Part shown: one piece after another, positions 1 to 8,113 of the stretch
How the letters are laid out: the number at the start of each line of letters is the position of its first letter
How positions within the stretch are numbered: position 1 is the stretch's first letter
Source of the DNA: JANNXQ01 sp031425095
Lineage (GTDB): Bacteria > Verrucomicrobiota > Verrucomicrobiia > Chthoniobacterales > Chthoniobacteraceae
Length of the DNA: 22,104 bases
Direction: 5' to 3'
NCBI GenBank assembly: GCA_031425095.1
Contig: JANPIS010000439.1
Span: forward strand, 1 to 22,104
Notes under the pieces: generated by a model
Databases searched by the model: none
What the model was told of the DNA's origin: nothing
Seen by the model: the letters and a program-made list of their open reading frames with translations, nothing else
Translations under genes and position numbers: made by a program

Positions 1-672
1 GATTGGTCGCCCGCTGGCGGCTTCAGCAGCGGCGGCGCCTTCTTTAATAACTCCTACGATCCGGGCTTTGGCTCGTGGGCGGGCTTTGCGCTCTCGCGCG
101 AGACGGATGCGGCGACGGCGGGATTCGGGAATCAGTTCAGCGCTTTCGCCGGCAGCGGCGCGGATGGCAGTCTGCAATATGCGGTCGGGTTTGTGGAGAG
201 CTTCTCGCCTTTCCTCCCGACGATCACGCTGGCGCCGGGTGAAGCGGCACTGAGCCTCGCAATCACGAATACAACTTATGCGGGGCTCTCGATGCGCAAC
301 GGGGATTTCTTTTCGAAGAAGTTCGGCGGCGTGAGCGGCAATGATCCCGACTTCTTCCGGCTCACCATCACGGGCCGCGACGCGGGTCTCGCGCCGACTG
401 GCCAGGTGGATTTCTATCTCGCGGATTTTCGCTTCGCGAACAACGCGCTCGATTACATCGTCGACGAATGGACGGACGTGGACGTGTCCTCTTTCAGCGC
501 GGCGACGGCGACGATCGAGTTCACGCTCAGCTCTTCGGACAACGGGATGTTTGGGATGAATACGCCGGCTTACTTTGCGGTGGATAAGGTGCAGACAGTG
601 CCGGAGCCGGGCGCCGCGAGCCTCGCCGCGCTCGGTGCGCTAGTCATCGCGGGACGCCGCCGGAGGGCTTGA
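1..672 (+). CDS. DUF4465 domain protein with PEP-CTERM sorting signal (5' partial)
   Basis: The reading frame is open from the first base, so the start codon and signal peptide lie upstream of the window. The visible 223 residues match the DUF4465 pattern as I know it: a GFALSRETD segment, then NQFSAFAG, NTTYAGLSM, FSKKFGG, DPDFFRLTITG, GQVDFYLADFRF, DYIVDEW and MNTPAYFAVD. It ends in a PEP-CTERM tail: VPEPG, a hydrophobic stretch, then RRRR. PEP-CTERM tails are handled by exosortase, so the protein is probably processed at the envelope and exposed or secreted. The next gene starts 4 bases after the stop, so the two are likely co-transcribed. In Bacteroidota, DUF4465 proteins occur near TonB-dependent and cobamide-acquisition genes; a similar role here is inference. 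The family call is firm, the substrate unknown. Confidence 0.88.
   Translation, partial: DWSPAGGFSSGGAFFNNSYDPGFGSWAGFALSRETDAATAGFGNQFSAFAGSGADGSLQYAVGFVESFSPFLPTITLAPGEAALSLAITNTTYAGLSMRNGDFFSKKFGGVSGNDPDFFRLTITGRDAGLAPTGQVDFYLADFRFANNALDYIVDEWTDVDVSSFSAATATIEFTLSSSDNGMFGMNTPAYFAVDKVQTVPEPGAASLAALGALVIAGRRRRA
598..669 (+). other. PEP-CTERM sorting tail coding segment
   Basis: These codons encode VPEPG, about 14 small hydrophobic residues, and a terminal RRRR cluster followed by Ala and the stop. This is the classic tripartite exosortase recognition tail. None of the next three region A proteins carries one. Confidence 0.9.
662..666 (+). promoter_or_regulatory. Shine-Dalgarno-like GGAGG before the gene at 677
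   Basis: GGAGG lies 10 bases upstream of the ATG at 677, inside the last codons of the preceding gene. It supports that start and suggests coupled translation. Most other starts in the window lack a comparable purine box. Confidence 0.5.
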
Positions 673-676
673 GAAG

Positions 677-1996
677 ATGAAGCGCATTCCGATCGCGATG
701 GTCGCACTGTGCGGCTTCGCGTTCGCGCGCCCACTCGTCGCGGGGCCATATTCCGCGGCGCTCGACGATCCGGCGAATACTTTCGATGCGCCAGTGCCCG
801 GCTTCACTGGCCCGGATGGCGAAGGACTCGAGCGGCTGCCCGATGGCAGCGGCGGATTCCGCTACGCACGCAACTTCGTGAACCCGCTCTTCCTGCGCTG
901 GGCGCTCGCGGCATCGGACTACGTGCGCTCGGACGGCGGCTCGCAGTTCAGCGCGCCGGCGCTCGCGCTCGGGCCAGTGACGGGCGATTACCTCAACGTC
1001 GTCTCGCTCGGCGATCTGAGCACTGAACAACTCGGGGAAATGCTCCCGAAGGGCCGGCTCACGCTGCATTTCACCTCGGCGCAGGCGCCCGAGCCGCTGC
1101 GCGATCTGCCGGGCGCGGATTTCGTGATCTTCGAGAATGCCTTCGTCGCGAATGCCAGCACGGGCGGAATCTTCGGCGATCTCGCCTATGTGGAGGTGTC
1201 ATCGGATGGGGCGAATTTTGCGCGCTTTCCGAGTGTGTCGCTCACCGCGTCGGCGACTGGACCGTTTGGAACACTCGACCCGACGAATGTCTTCCAACTC
1301 GCCGGCAAGCATCAGAATGCGGGCGGTGAATGCTGGGGCACGCCCTTCGATCTCGCGCAACTCGCGACGCATCCACTGGTCGTCGCGGGGCTCGTGGATC
1401 TCAATGCCATCCGCGCCGTGCGAGTCGTGGATATTCCGGGCAATGGCAGTTCGCTCGATGAGGCCACGCCCGCACCGCATTCGATCTACGATGCGTGGCT
1501 TTCCGCGGGCTCGGGTGGCTTCGATCTCGAGGCGCTCGGTGCGATCTCCGTGGTGCTCGGCTTTGAGCGCTGGCAGGACGCGCAGGCGCTGGCTGGTGCT
1601 GAACGCGGCGCGCTGGCCGATGCCGATGGGGATGGCGTCGGGCAGTTACTCGAATACGCCTTTGCCATGCGCCCGCTGGCCGCGGACGCCGAACTGCTTC
1701 CACGCGTCACGCTCGACTCCGGCGGACTTGCGATCTCCTTTCGCCGTGACACGCGCGCCACGGACCTCACTTACGAAGTCCTCGCCGGGAGTGATCTCCA
1801 ACATTGGGAAGTGATCGCGCGCAGCACTGCCGGCGGCCCACTCTTGGAAGTCGCACCATTTTCGCCAGCCATCGAAGATAACTCCGAAAGCGCGATCGCG
1901 AGCCTCGGGATCATTCGTCGCCACCGCGTCCAGGACATCGCCGCGCCTGGCAGCACACCGCGTTTTCTAAGAATCCGCATCGTCGCCCTGCCGTGA
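677..1996 (+). CDS. Secreted surface-type protein with FENAF/GGFDLEA domain and C-terminal DxDxDG module
   Basis: A 439-residue exported protein with a signal peptide at about residues 1-22 (MKRIPIAMVALCGFAFARPL, cleaved near VAG). The main domain runs from about residue 23 to 290. It contains GPDGEG, FVIFENAF (149-156), YVEVSSDGANFARFPSV, LAGKHQNAGGECWGTPFDL, VRVVDIPGNGSS and GSGGFDLEALGAI. I recognise this pattern from proteins annotated only as cell surface protein; no enzymatic residues are evident. From about residue 314, DADGDG followed by LLEYAF starts a calcium-loop-like C-terminal module that is common in Verrucomicrobiota secreted proteins and recurs in the next gene. The same main domain reappears, diverged, at the end of the protein encoded at 3738-6191. 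The stop overlaps the next start (GTGA). Export is clear; ligand binding is a guess. Confidence 0.85.
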   Translation: MKRIPIAMVALCGFAFARPLVAGPYSAALDDPANTFDAPVPGFTGPDGEGLERLPDGSGGFRYARNFVNPLFLRWALAASDYVRSDGGSQFSAPALALGPVTGDYLNVVSLGDLSTEQLGEMLPKGRLTLHFTSAQAPEPLRDLPGADFVIFENAFVANASTGGIFGDLAYVEVSSDGANFARFPSVSLTASATGPFGTLDPTNVFQLAGKHQNAGGECWGTPFDLAQLATHPLVVAGLVDLNAIRAVRVVDIPGNGSSLDEATPAPHSIYDAWLSAGSGGFDLEALGAISVVLGFERWQDAQALAGAERGALADADGDGVGQLLEYAFAMRPLAADAELLPRVTLDSGGLAISFRRDTRATDLTYEVLAGSDLQHWEVIARSTAGGPLLEVAPFSPAIEDNSESAIASLGIIRRHRVQDIAAPGSTPRFLRIRIVALP

Positions 1997-3546
1997 CCAC
2001 CACGATGATGCCGCGCTACTTTCTCCAAACCGCAAACCCATCACGCATCGTGAGCCTGCTCCTCGGATACCATCGCTTTCGCCGATGGATGCTCGTCCTC
2101 ATCGCGATGGGTTTTTCCACGCGAGGCCAGGCCAATCCCATCACGTGGACGAGCACGCAAGTGCGCACCTGGCAGGCCAGCGGAGGATTCAGCCTGGTCT
2201 TAGCGCATCTGCCGGATGGGCGCTTTGTGCTCGGGCAGCAGGGCAAGGTTTTCGTGCAGCCCACCTACGGGCTCGCGACCATCACGGAAGTCGCGGCGAA
2301 CGGACGCACCTTCGATCCGTCCTTCATCGCCATCCGCAGCGCGACCAGTGCGCTGCTCGGCGCGGGCGGAAACTTCGGCGCGATCAGCGGCCTGCATCCC
2401 TTTAATCCCGCATCGCCTGCCACCGGCGTCTCTGCCGCGTATGCGAACACCGTCCAGAACTACGTAGGCGTCTATTGGAAATCCCCGACCTTGGCGCTGG
2501 AAGGCTGGCTCATCGGCGGCGCGAATGGACCGAGCGGCCCCTTCTCCGGCCACAACGTCATCTTCGTGAACTTGGCAGGCACCCTCCGCGGCCCGGTGAC
2601 GCAAGAGCTGAGCAGCTACTCGGCGGGCCTCACGGTGGACGCGGGCGGAAATCTTTTCACCGCGCTCTATGAACTCGAAGGCACCGACGACGAGGCAGAA
2701 TCCGACAAGGTGCTCCACTTTTCCGCTGCACAGATCGAGACGGCGATCCAGGCGGTGATCAATGGCACGCCGGCACCGCTGCCGCGCAGTGCGAGCACGT
2801 TTGTCCACAAGTTCGACAGCGCTTCATCCATCGCGGTGGACGGCCTGGGTCGCGTCTGGTCTGCAGGTTTCAAGGTGGAGCACGTGCAAGTCTTCGAACC
2901 TTCGACGGGCCGCCTGCGCACGCTCGTGCCCGCGCATGCTCCCATCACCGGCGCCACCACCCGCGGGTATCAAGTGAGCACCTTCACCCGCACCGGCACG
3001 CCTTACCTCGGCTTTCTCGCCTACGATCTTTATGGCACGACCGGCACGCCGGTCATCATCGGGAATGCGCCCGCCGCCGACGTGACCATGCCGAGCGGCA
3101 CCACCTTTGCCACGTGGCGGGCAGCGTATTTTGGTGCCGCCGCGCTCACTATCGCGACGGAATTGACGGTCTGGGGCGCGACCGCCGATCCCGATCACGA
3201 TGGTCTGCCCAACGTGACCGAGTATGCGCTCAATACCCAGCCGCTCACCCCGAATGCCCTGTCGCCGATCACGACCGCGAAAAGCGGCGCGCTGCTCACC
3301 TTCACGTTCCCGCGCAACCCGCTCGTCACCGACGTCACTTACACCGTGGAAGTTTCCAGCACACTCGCGCCGGACGACTGGACACCGATCGCCACAAGCA
3401 TTGGCGGCGCGGCCACCGTGGCGACCGGAGCTTCCGCAGTGAGCGAAGTAACGGAAGGCGCGATGAAGCGTGTCACGGTGACGGATCAGGCATCGGCCAC
3501 GGGCGCAGCGAAAAGACTGATGCGCCTGCGGATCAGCGCTCCCTGA
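1993..3546 (+). CDS. Exported beta-propeller-like protein with C-terminal DxDxDG module
   Basis: This is a 517-residue product. The GTG at 1993 overlaps the previous stop; in-frame ATGs at 2005, 2008 and 2089 are alternatives. A start at 2089 would remove the basic stretch RFRRW that precedes the hydrophobic signal segment ending RGQA, so an earlier start is more likely. The body has repeated propeller-like strands: LVLAHLPDGRFVLGQQGKVF, GLTVDAGGNLFTALYELEG, FDSASSIAVDGLGRVWSAGF and VQVFEPSTGRLRTLV, resembling NHL/YncE-type blades. From about residue 399, DPDHDGLPNVTEYAL begins the same C-terminal module seen in the upstream protein, followed by TYTVEVSS. It probably works with its neighbours at the cell surface. 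BtuG-like B12 binding is one possibility, judged from gene company only. Confidence 0.78.
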   Translation: MTTTMMPRYFLQTANPSRIVSLLLGYHRFRRWMLVLIAMGFSTRGQANPITWTSTQVRTWQASGGFSLVLAHLPDGRFVLGQQGKVFVQPTYGLATITEVAANGRTFDPSFIAIRSATSALLGAGGNFGAISGLHPFNPASPATGVSAAYANTVQNYVGVYWKSPTLALEGWLIGGANGPSGPFSGHNVIFVNLAGTLRGPVTQELSSYSAGLTVDAGGNLFTALYELEGTDDEAESDKVLHFSAAQIETAIQAVINGTPAPLPRSASTFVHKFDSASSIAVDGLGRVWSAGFKVEHVQVFEPSTGRLRTLVPAHAPITGATTRGYQVSTFTRTGTPYLGFLAYDLYGTTGTPVIIGNAPAADVTMPSGTTFATWRAAYFGAAALTIATELTVWGATADPDHDGLPNVTEYALNTQPLTPNALSPITTAKSGALLTFTFPRNPLVTDVTYTVEVSSTLAPDDWTPIATSIGGAATVATGASAVSEVTEGAMKRVTVTDQASATGAAKRLMRLRISAP

Positions 3547-3585
3547 TGCAGGCCGGAACTGTTGAACTCCATGAAGGGTATAAGT

Positions 3586-3694
3586 AAACGCAGAGACGCA
3601 GAGGCGCAGAGATCGCAAAGCAATTTGGCGCCCCGAGTGGGGTGGACGCCAGCCATGTCTCTGCGTCCTCCGCGTCTCTGCGTCTCTGCGTTTT
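3586..3694 (+). repeat. Palindromic GACGCAGAG intergenic repeat
   Basis: The left arm (3586-3612) reads as tandem units AAACGCAGA / GACGCAGAG / GCGCAGAGA. The right arm (3658-3694) is its near reverse complement, with repeated TCTCTGCG units ending in GCGTTTT. The outermost 18 bases pair perfectly. The centre holds a second hairpin: GGCG CCCC, loop GAGT, GGGG, a 4-base bulge, then CGCC (3627-3650). Elements of this GCAGAGACGCAGAG type are scattered between genes in several bacterial phyla. The element lies between the propeller gene and the Ig-repeat gene and could fold in RNA or DNA. Confidence 0.85.
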
Positions 3695-3737
3695 CCACAC
3701 CAAAACGTCCCGTCCCACCCCATCGTTCCGCCTGAGC

Positions 3738-6191
3738 ATGGGAGCATTTATTCAGCAACGTGGATGGTTGGCCGGACTGCTCACCGCGGGTGCGGTGGCG
3801 ATCGGTCTCACGCTTTCCGTGTCTCACCGACTGCCCTCCGACTCCAGGCCTGCGGAGGAAATCGCGCTCGGTCCCGCGCCGGAGTCCGAACCGGAAGACG
3901 CAACCTTCAGCGCAGAACGATCGATCCCCGGTCCTGAGTCAGAGCGCCTGGTCACGACTGACGAACGCACCACTCTCACTACGCGCCTGCCCAAAGGCAT
4001 CACGAGTATCGACGGTGAAGGTGGGCATGGTGTGCATCGCGCGGTGTTAAAGAACGGCGTGTGGTTTCCCGTCTTCTCGCCGGGCGATGCACTGAGGTCG
4101 GACGGCACTGCGGATCTAGCTTCCGTAGCCGCCGTGCCGCTCTCGATCACCTCCGGCACGCCGCCGCCGGGGCAAGTTGGCCGGCCCTTCGCCTTCGGTT
4201 TCGAGGCCATCGGCGGAGTGCCCCCGTATCACTGGGCATTCCGGCTGGGCGCCGCGTCCGCATCGTTCGCGATGGATCCATCCTCCGGAATTTTCACGGG
4301 CTCTCTGGAAGCGCCGCTGACGACCGCGCTGGAAGTTTTCGTCGCCGATGCGGAAGGCACCGTGGACTCGGCACGTTACCCACTGGCTATTCTGGAAGAG
4401 AGCGCGCTCGCGATCGCCACCGCCAGCCTTCCCGAAGCCGAGATGGATGTTACTTACAAGACAAAGCTCGAAGCCACCGGCGGCGCTCCGCCTTATACCT
4501 GGAACGTGCTGGGTGCGGAGCCCGCCGGGCTCGCCTTGACCCCAAACACCGGCGAACTTACCGGCACCCCGACGACGGCTGGCGCGTTCACTTTGGAAGT
4601 CAGCGTCATCGACCAGACCCAGACCACCAGCACGAAGACGCTCACGCTCACCGTCACTGGCTCTGGCCTGCAAATCGTGACCACTGAATTGCCAGACGCC
4701 ACGGTCGATACGACTTACTCAGCGCAACTTATCGGAGAGGGAGGCACCGCACCTTACACTTGGAAGATCGCGCAAGAGTTGGACGAAGGTCTGTCTTTCG
4801 ATCCTGCCACCGGCATCTTATCCGGCACGCCCATCGACGCGGGTGAATTCACGGTTGAAATCCAACTTGCCGATGCCATCGGCGCGACCGCCACCAAGCG
4901 TCTCACGCTAAAGATCGTCAACGGCCTCGACATCACCACGCCCGCGCCGCTCTTCCCCGGCTCCCCCGGCGTTCCTTACCAGCTCACCTTTGCCGCGACT
5001 GGCGGAGAGCCATCGTATCAATGGACTGTCACGAACGGAACACTGCCGGTCGATCACTCCGGTCGCGAGTGGACGCTTTCCGCGGACGGCGTGCTTACTG
5101 GAGTCGCCGGGCCGACCGAGGGCGTCTTTCGTTTCACCGTTGAAGTGCGCGATGCCGCGGATCAATCCTTCACCAAGACTTACGAGATCCCCGTGCGCCG
5201 CGGACTAATCGCCATCGCCAGTCGCGAGAAGGTGGGCCTTGCCTGGCAGCCGGAGCAGATCGATCGCACCCTGCGCTCCACCGGCACGGCGCTCGCAGGT
5301 CTGGCCATCGTTCGCAGCAACGCCCGCTTTCCCCAGACACCCTCCGAAGGCGTGCTCGTCTATCAAGGGACCGGCACCAACTTCGTGGACCGCAACCTGC
5401 CCACCGGCGGTGCTTACTTCTACACGCTATTCGTGCAGACCAGCGGCGGCAGCATGCACGCCTTTGCCAGCGCCGCTGTCACCGTCCGACCCATGACCCT
5501 CCAACGCGCCCGGTCTGGAGTCTCCGGAGATCCCTTTGCAGATCGTGTCACCGTCTTCTCACCGCTCACGGCCGGTGGCTTCGGTGCGAGCTTCGTCCCG
5601 GCAAATGTCACGGGCCCACCGGACGGCAAAGGCACCTTTGCCCCCGCCTCGCAGCCCACGGAACTTGCGTCCCTCCATGCCCGAGTCGGCGCGGGCGGTT
5701 CCATCGTGGTTGAATTTATCGATAACATCGTCGAACTCGGCGTCGGCATGGATTTCACAGTATTTGAAAATGTCTTCTTCGTCGGCGGCAAGGCTACGGT
5801 GCGCTTCATGGAGCCCGCAATCGTCTGGGTTGCGCTATTCGACGGGCAATGGTTCCGCTTTCCCATCGACGTAGTCCCCCCGGCCGCCGGAGCATCGCTG
5901 AACCTGCGCGACCCTTTTTATTACAACAAAGGCTTCGCTGGCCGTAACGGCACCACCGGCAGCGACCCAACCAATCCCACCGCCAGCGGCGGCGATAGCT
6001 TCGATGTAAATGAACTCGCCGTGCCCGGACTTACTTGGATTCGTTTCATCAAATTCCAATCCACCGGCGACAGCGCGCTCACCGACGACTTCGGCGCCGA
6101 CCCCGTTCGCCACACCGCGGAATCCAATGCGCTCAGTGGCAACGGCAGCTCCGGCTTCGACCTCGATGCCGTGAGCGCGGTGAACTATTGA
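3738..6191 (+). CDS. Large exported protein: four Ig-like (He_PIG) repeats, FN3-like segment, terminal FENVF domain
   Basis: I start this 817-residue protein at the ATG at 3738, which is followed directly by a basic and hydrophobic export or anchor segment (RGWLAGLLTAGAVAIGLTLS). An upstream in-frame GTG at 3642 lies inside the palindromic repeat and is unlikely. Four putative Ig (He_PIG) repeats follow at about 135-220, 223-310, 311-395 and 397-488. They show the signature GG.PPY.W...GL...P.TG.L.GTP...G.F....D. An FN3-like segment lies at about 489-585. The last 225 residues contain MDFTVFENVFF (FTVFENVF at 673-680), WVALFDGQWFRFPIDV, NKGFAGRNGTTG, SGGDSFDVNELAV and SSGFDLDAVSAV, a diverged version of the domain encoded at 677-1996. 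It looks like a long surface stalk presenting a terminal binding domain. No PEP-CTERM tail is present. Confidence 0.85.
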   Translation: MGAFIQQRGWLAGLLTAGAVAIGLTLSVSHRLPSDSRPAEEIALGPAPESEPEDATFSAERSIPGPESERLVTTDERTTLTTRLPKGITSIDGEGGHGVHRAVLKNGVWFPVFSPGDALRSDGTADLASVAAVPLSITSGTPPPGQVGRPFAFGFEAIGGVPPYHWAFRLGAASASFAMDPSSGIFTGSLEAPLTTALEVFVADAEGTVDSARYPLAILEESALAIATASLPEAEMDVTYKTKLEATGGAPPYTWNVLGAEPAGLALTPNTGELTGTPTTAGAFTLEVSVIDQTQTTSTKTLTLTVTGSGLQIVTTELPDATVDTTYSAQLIGEGGTAPYTWKIAQELDEGLSFDPATGILSGTPIDAGEFTVEIQLADAIGATATKRLTLKIVNGLDITTPAPLFPGSPGVPYQLTFAATGGEPSYQWTVTNGTLPVDHSGREWTLSADGVLTGVAGPTEGVFRFTVEVRDAADQSFTKTYEIPVRRGLIAIASREKVGLAWQPEQIDRTLRSTGTALAGLAIVRSNARFPQTPSEGVLVYQGTGTNFVDRNLPTGGAYFYTLFVQTSGGSMHAFASAAVTVRPMTLQRARSGVSGDPFADRVTVFSPLTAGGFGASFVPANVTGPPDGKGTFAPASQPTELASLHARVGAGGSIVVEFIDNIVELGVGMDFTVFENVFFVGGKATVRFMEPAIVWVALFDGQWFRFPIDVVPPAAGASLNLRDPFYYNKGFAGRNGTTGSDPTNPTASGGDSFDVNELAVPGLTWIRFIKFQSTGDSALTDDFGADPVRHTAESNALSGNGSSGFDLDAVSAVNY

Positions 6192-6217
6192 GCCGTATAA
6201 ACGTTGCGCGATAGAGA

Positions 6218-7351
6218 ATGAACCCCGTCTATACGCTCATCACAGCGCTGCTACTGTCACTGCTCGGCAGACTGCGTGCAGAGGACGAAGGACCGATCGT
6301 CGGCGCAATCCGCTGGGACGGTTGGTATGGCGATGGGAATGTGACGAAGGCCGTGGAGGCTTCGCTCGGGCAACCGAAGTATCATTTTCGTTTACCCTGG
6401 TTCACCCGTGTCCTCAGCGAGGATAAGGTAAGTATCAATGGCGACTTGCAGACTATACTGGAAAAGGAGATTGGTTATGCGGCGGCAGCGGGGTTGAACT
6501 ATTGGGCGTTCCTCCATTACTGGGAGGAGGCACCGGGCATGAGCATCGCCTTGGATCGCTACCGCGCTGCGGAGGACAAAAAGGGCATCCGCTATTGTTT
6601 AGTGGAGGAAGGTGCGCGAATCGACAGAGTCGGCACGCAGGGCTGGAGCCGGCTCTTGGAGCACTTTCGGAATCCCGATTACCAGACCGTGCTCCATGGT
6701 CGTCCGTTGCTGTTTGTGTTCGTGAAGACGACCAAACTCGGAAAGCCCGAGTGGGAGGAATTGAAACGCCGAACTGTCGCCGCGGACCTGAAAGCTCCGT
6801 ATCTCGTGCTCATGGGCTGGAATCCGGAGCAAGACGCGAAGGACATGGCCGCGCTCGGTTTCGATGCCATCTCGGCTTACGCCCGCGGCGGCAGTTACAG
6901 CATGACGCAGCCGAGCTACGCCGAGCAATGCGCGCTGATCCGTCGGGATCGCTGGGAAAAGTGCCGGGCGTTGAGGCTCCCAAGCGTCACCTTCGCCAGC
7001 GCCGGCTGGGACACACGCCCACGCAACGAGCGTCCACCGCCATGGGTCACCTGGGTCACCGCCTCGCCGGACCAGACACCACCCGCGCAGCAAAAGCCAC
7101 TCATCGACTCCGTGACCGCCACACCGGACGAACTTGCCGCGCATATCGGCGAAGCCATCGAATGGACAAAAGCCAATCGCGACCTCAATCCCGCCAACGC
7201 CGTGATCATCTACGGCTGGAATGAGAACGACGAAGGCGGCTGGCTTCAGCCCACGCTCGGCGCCGACGGCAGAGCGGACGAGACCCGCATCAGGGCACTG
7301 GGCAAACTTTTGCACCCCGCGCCTCTCGGTCCGACGACGGCTAAACCGTGA
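6218..7351 (+). CDS. Secreted GH99/WbsX-like TIM-barrel glycosidase
   Basis: A 377-residue protein. The signal peptide MNPVYTLITALLLSLLGRLRA precedes the mature start EDEG. The motif order fits the WbsX / GH99-like (endo-alpha-mannosidase-related) TIM-barrel group: VGAIRWDGWYGDG near the N terminus, then AAAAGLNYWAFLHYWEEAPG, PLLFVFVKTT, PYLVLMGWN, DAISAYARGG, and near the end YGWNENDEGGWLQPT (W334 N335 E336), the counterpart of the family WNEW.EG..L.P motif. Such proteins act on glycans in the periplasm or outside the cell; the substrate cannot be read from sequence. The gene begins 26 bases after the Ig-repeat gene and is followed by a possible terminator hairpin, so it may close that transcription unit. 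The fold call is good, enzymatic activity is inferred. Confidence 0.8.
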   Translation: MNPVYTLITALLLSLLGRLRAEDEGPIVGAIRWDGWYGDGNVTKAVEASLGQPKYHFRLPWFTRVLSEDKVSINGDLQTILEKEIGYAAAAGLNYWAFLHYWEEAPGMSIALDRYRAAEDKKGIRYCLVEEGARIDRVGTQGWSRLLEHFRNPDYQTVLHGRPLLFVFVKTTKLGKPEWEELKRRTVAADLKAPYLVLMGWNPEQDAKDMAALGFDAISAYARGGSYSMTQPSYAEQCALIRRDRWEKCRALRLPSVTFASAGWDTRPRNERPPPWVTWVTASPDQTPPAQQKPLIDSVTATPDELAAHIGEAIEWTKANRDLNPANAVIIYGWNENDEGGWLQPTLGADGRADETRIRALGKLLHPAPLGPTTAKP

Positions 7352-7415
7352 GAAGCCTTCGGTTCCCGCGCTTCACGACGAGCCACTCTGCGCTGGCCCC
7401 CCCTGAAATCAAGAT

Positions 7416-7442
7416 GCTTCCCTCGTGATGCACGCGGGAAGC
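7416..7442 (+). terminator. Hairpin, possible transcription terminator
   Basis: A 12-pair stem (GCTTCCCTCGTG / CACGCGGGAAGC, one G-T wobble) closes on an ATG loop, 64 bases after the stop at 7351 and 74 before the ATG at 7517. No T-run follows on the + strand, so it is not a textbook intrinsic terminator. It could be a terminator of another type or an RNA-stability structure. Confidence 0.45.
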
Positions 7443-7516
7443 GGCTGACGAAAAACCTGAGGAATCCCGCACCGAACCCGCAGTGACATTGTCGCCTCAG
7501 TGGGCAAGCTGCGGGC

Positions 7517-8080
7517 ATGAACCCAAAAGTCCTGATCATCATCGGCGACGCCACAGAAACCGTGGACACGCTGTATCCCTACTACCGTCTCATCGAGGGC
7601 GGCTATCAGCCTGTCGTCGCCGCGCCGGAGAAGCGCAAATACCAGATGGTGATGCACGAGGTGAAGCCGGGCTGGACCATCACGAAGGAGTGGGAGGGCT
7701 ACACGATTGATGCGGACATCGCGTTCAAGGACATCCAGCCCGAGGAATATGCGGGCATCCTTTTCAGCGGCGGCCGGGCGCCGGAATACATTCGCGAGGA
7801 CGAGGCGCTGCTGAACGTGACGCGCTGGATGTGGGAGAACAAAAAGCCGATGGCGAGCGTGTGCCACGGCGTTGAGATTCCCGCGCGCGCGGGGATCGTG
7901 AAGGGGCTGCGCATGGCGACGGTGGCGAAGTGCAAATTCGACCTCGAAGTGTGCGGCGGCATCTACGTGAACGAGCCGTGCGTCATCGACCGCCACATGG
8001 TGAGCGGACGCACTTTCCACGACAACGGGCACTACGTCGGCCCGTGGATCAAGATGCTCGACGCCGCGTGTGGAAAGTAG
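7517..8080 (+). CDS. DJ-1/PfpI family protein
   Basis: A 187-residue cytoplasmic protein without a signal peptide, of normal length for single-domain PfpI/DJ-1 proteins. It opens with a Rossmann-like strand VLIIIGDATET, giving the conserved Glu (E14). FSGGRAPEYIRED precedes the nucleophile elbow ASVCHGVEI, with C116 and H117. The CFDLEV-like region and ending HDNGHYVGPWIKML also fit PfpI-type amidotransferase-like proteins. Family members include chaperone/glyoxalase-type enzymes, deglycase-like proteins and peptidase-like proteins; sequence alone does not decide among them. It is the only clearly cytoplasmic enzyme apart from the broken nuclease gene. The Tat epimerase gene follows 33 bases downstream, so both are probably one operon. 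A role in handling reactive sugar products would fit the neighbours but is only an inference. Confidence 0.88.
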   Translation: MNPKVLIIIGDATETVDTLYPYYRLIEGGYQPVVAAPEKRKYQMVMHEVKPGWTITKEWEGYTIDADIAFKDIQPEEYAGILFSGGRAPEYIREDEALLNVTRWMWENKKPMASVCHGVEIPARAGIVKGLRMATVAKCKFDLEVCGGIYVNEPCVIDRHMVSGRTFHDNGHYVGPWIKMLDAACGK

Positions 8081-8113
8081 GCGCGCAATTTTCAAACCCT
8101 ACGCACACCCACC

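Noticed and set aside
3642..3737. N-terminal extension of the Ig-repeat gene from GTG 3642
   Set aside because: The extension translates the palindromic repeat arm and would push the signal segment inward; ATG 3738 is better placed.
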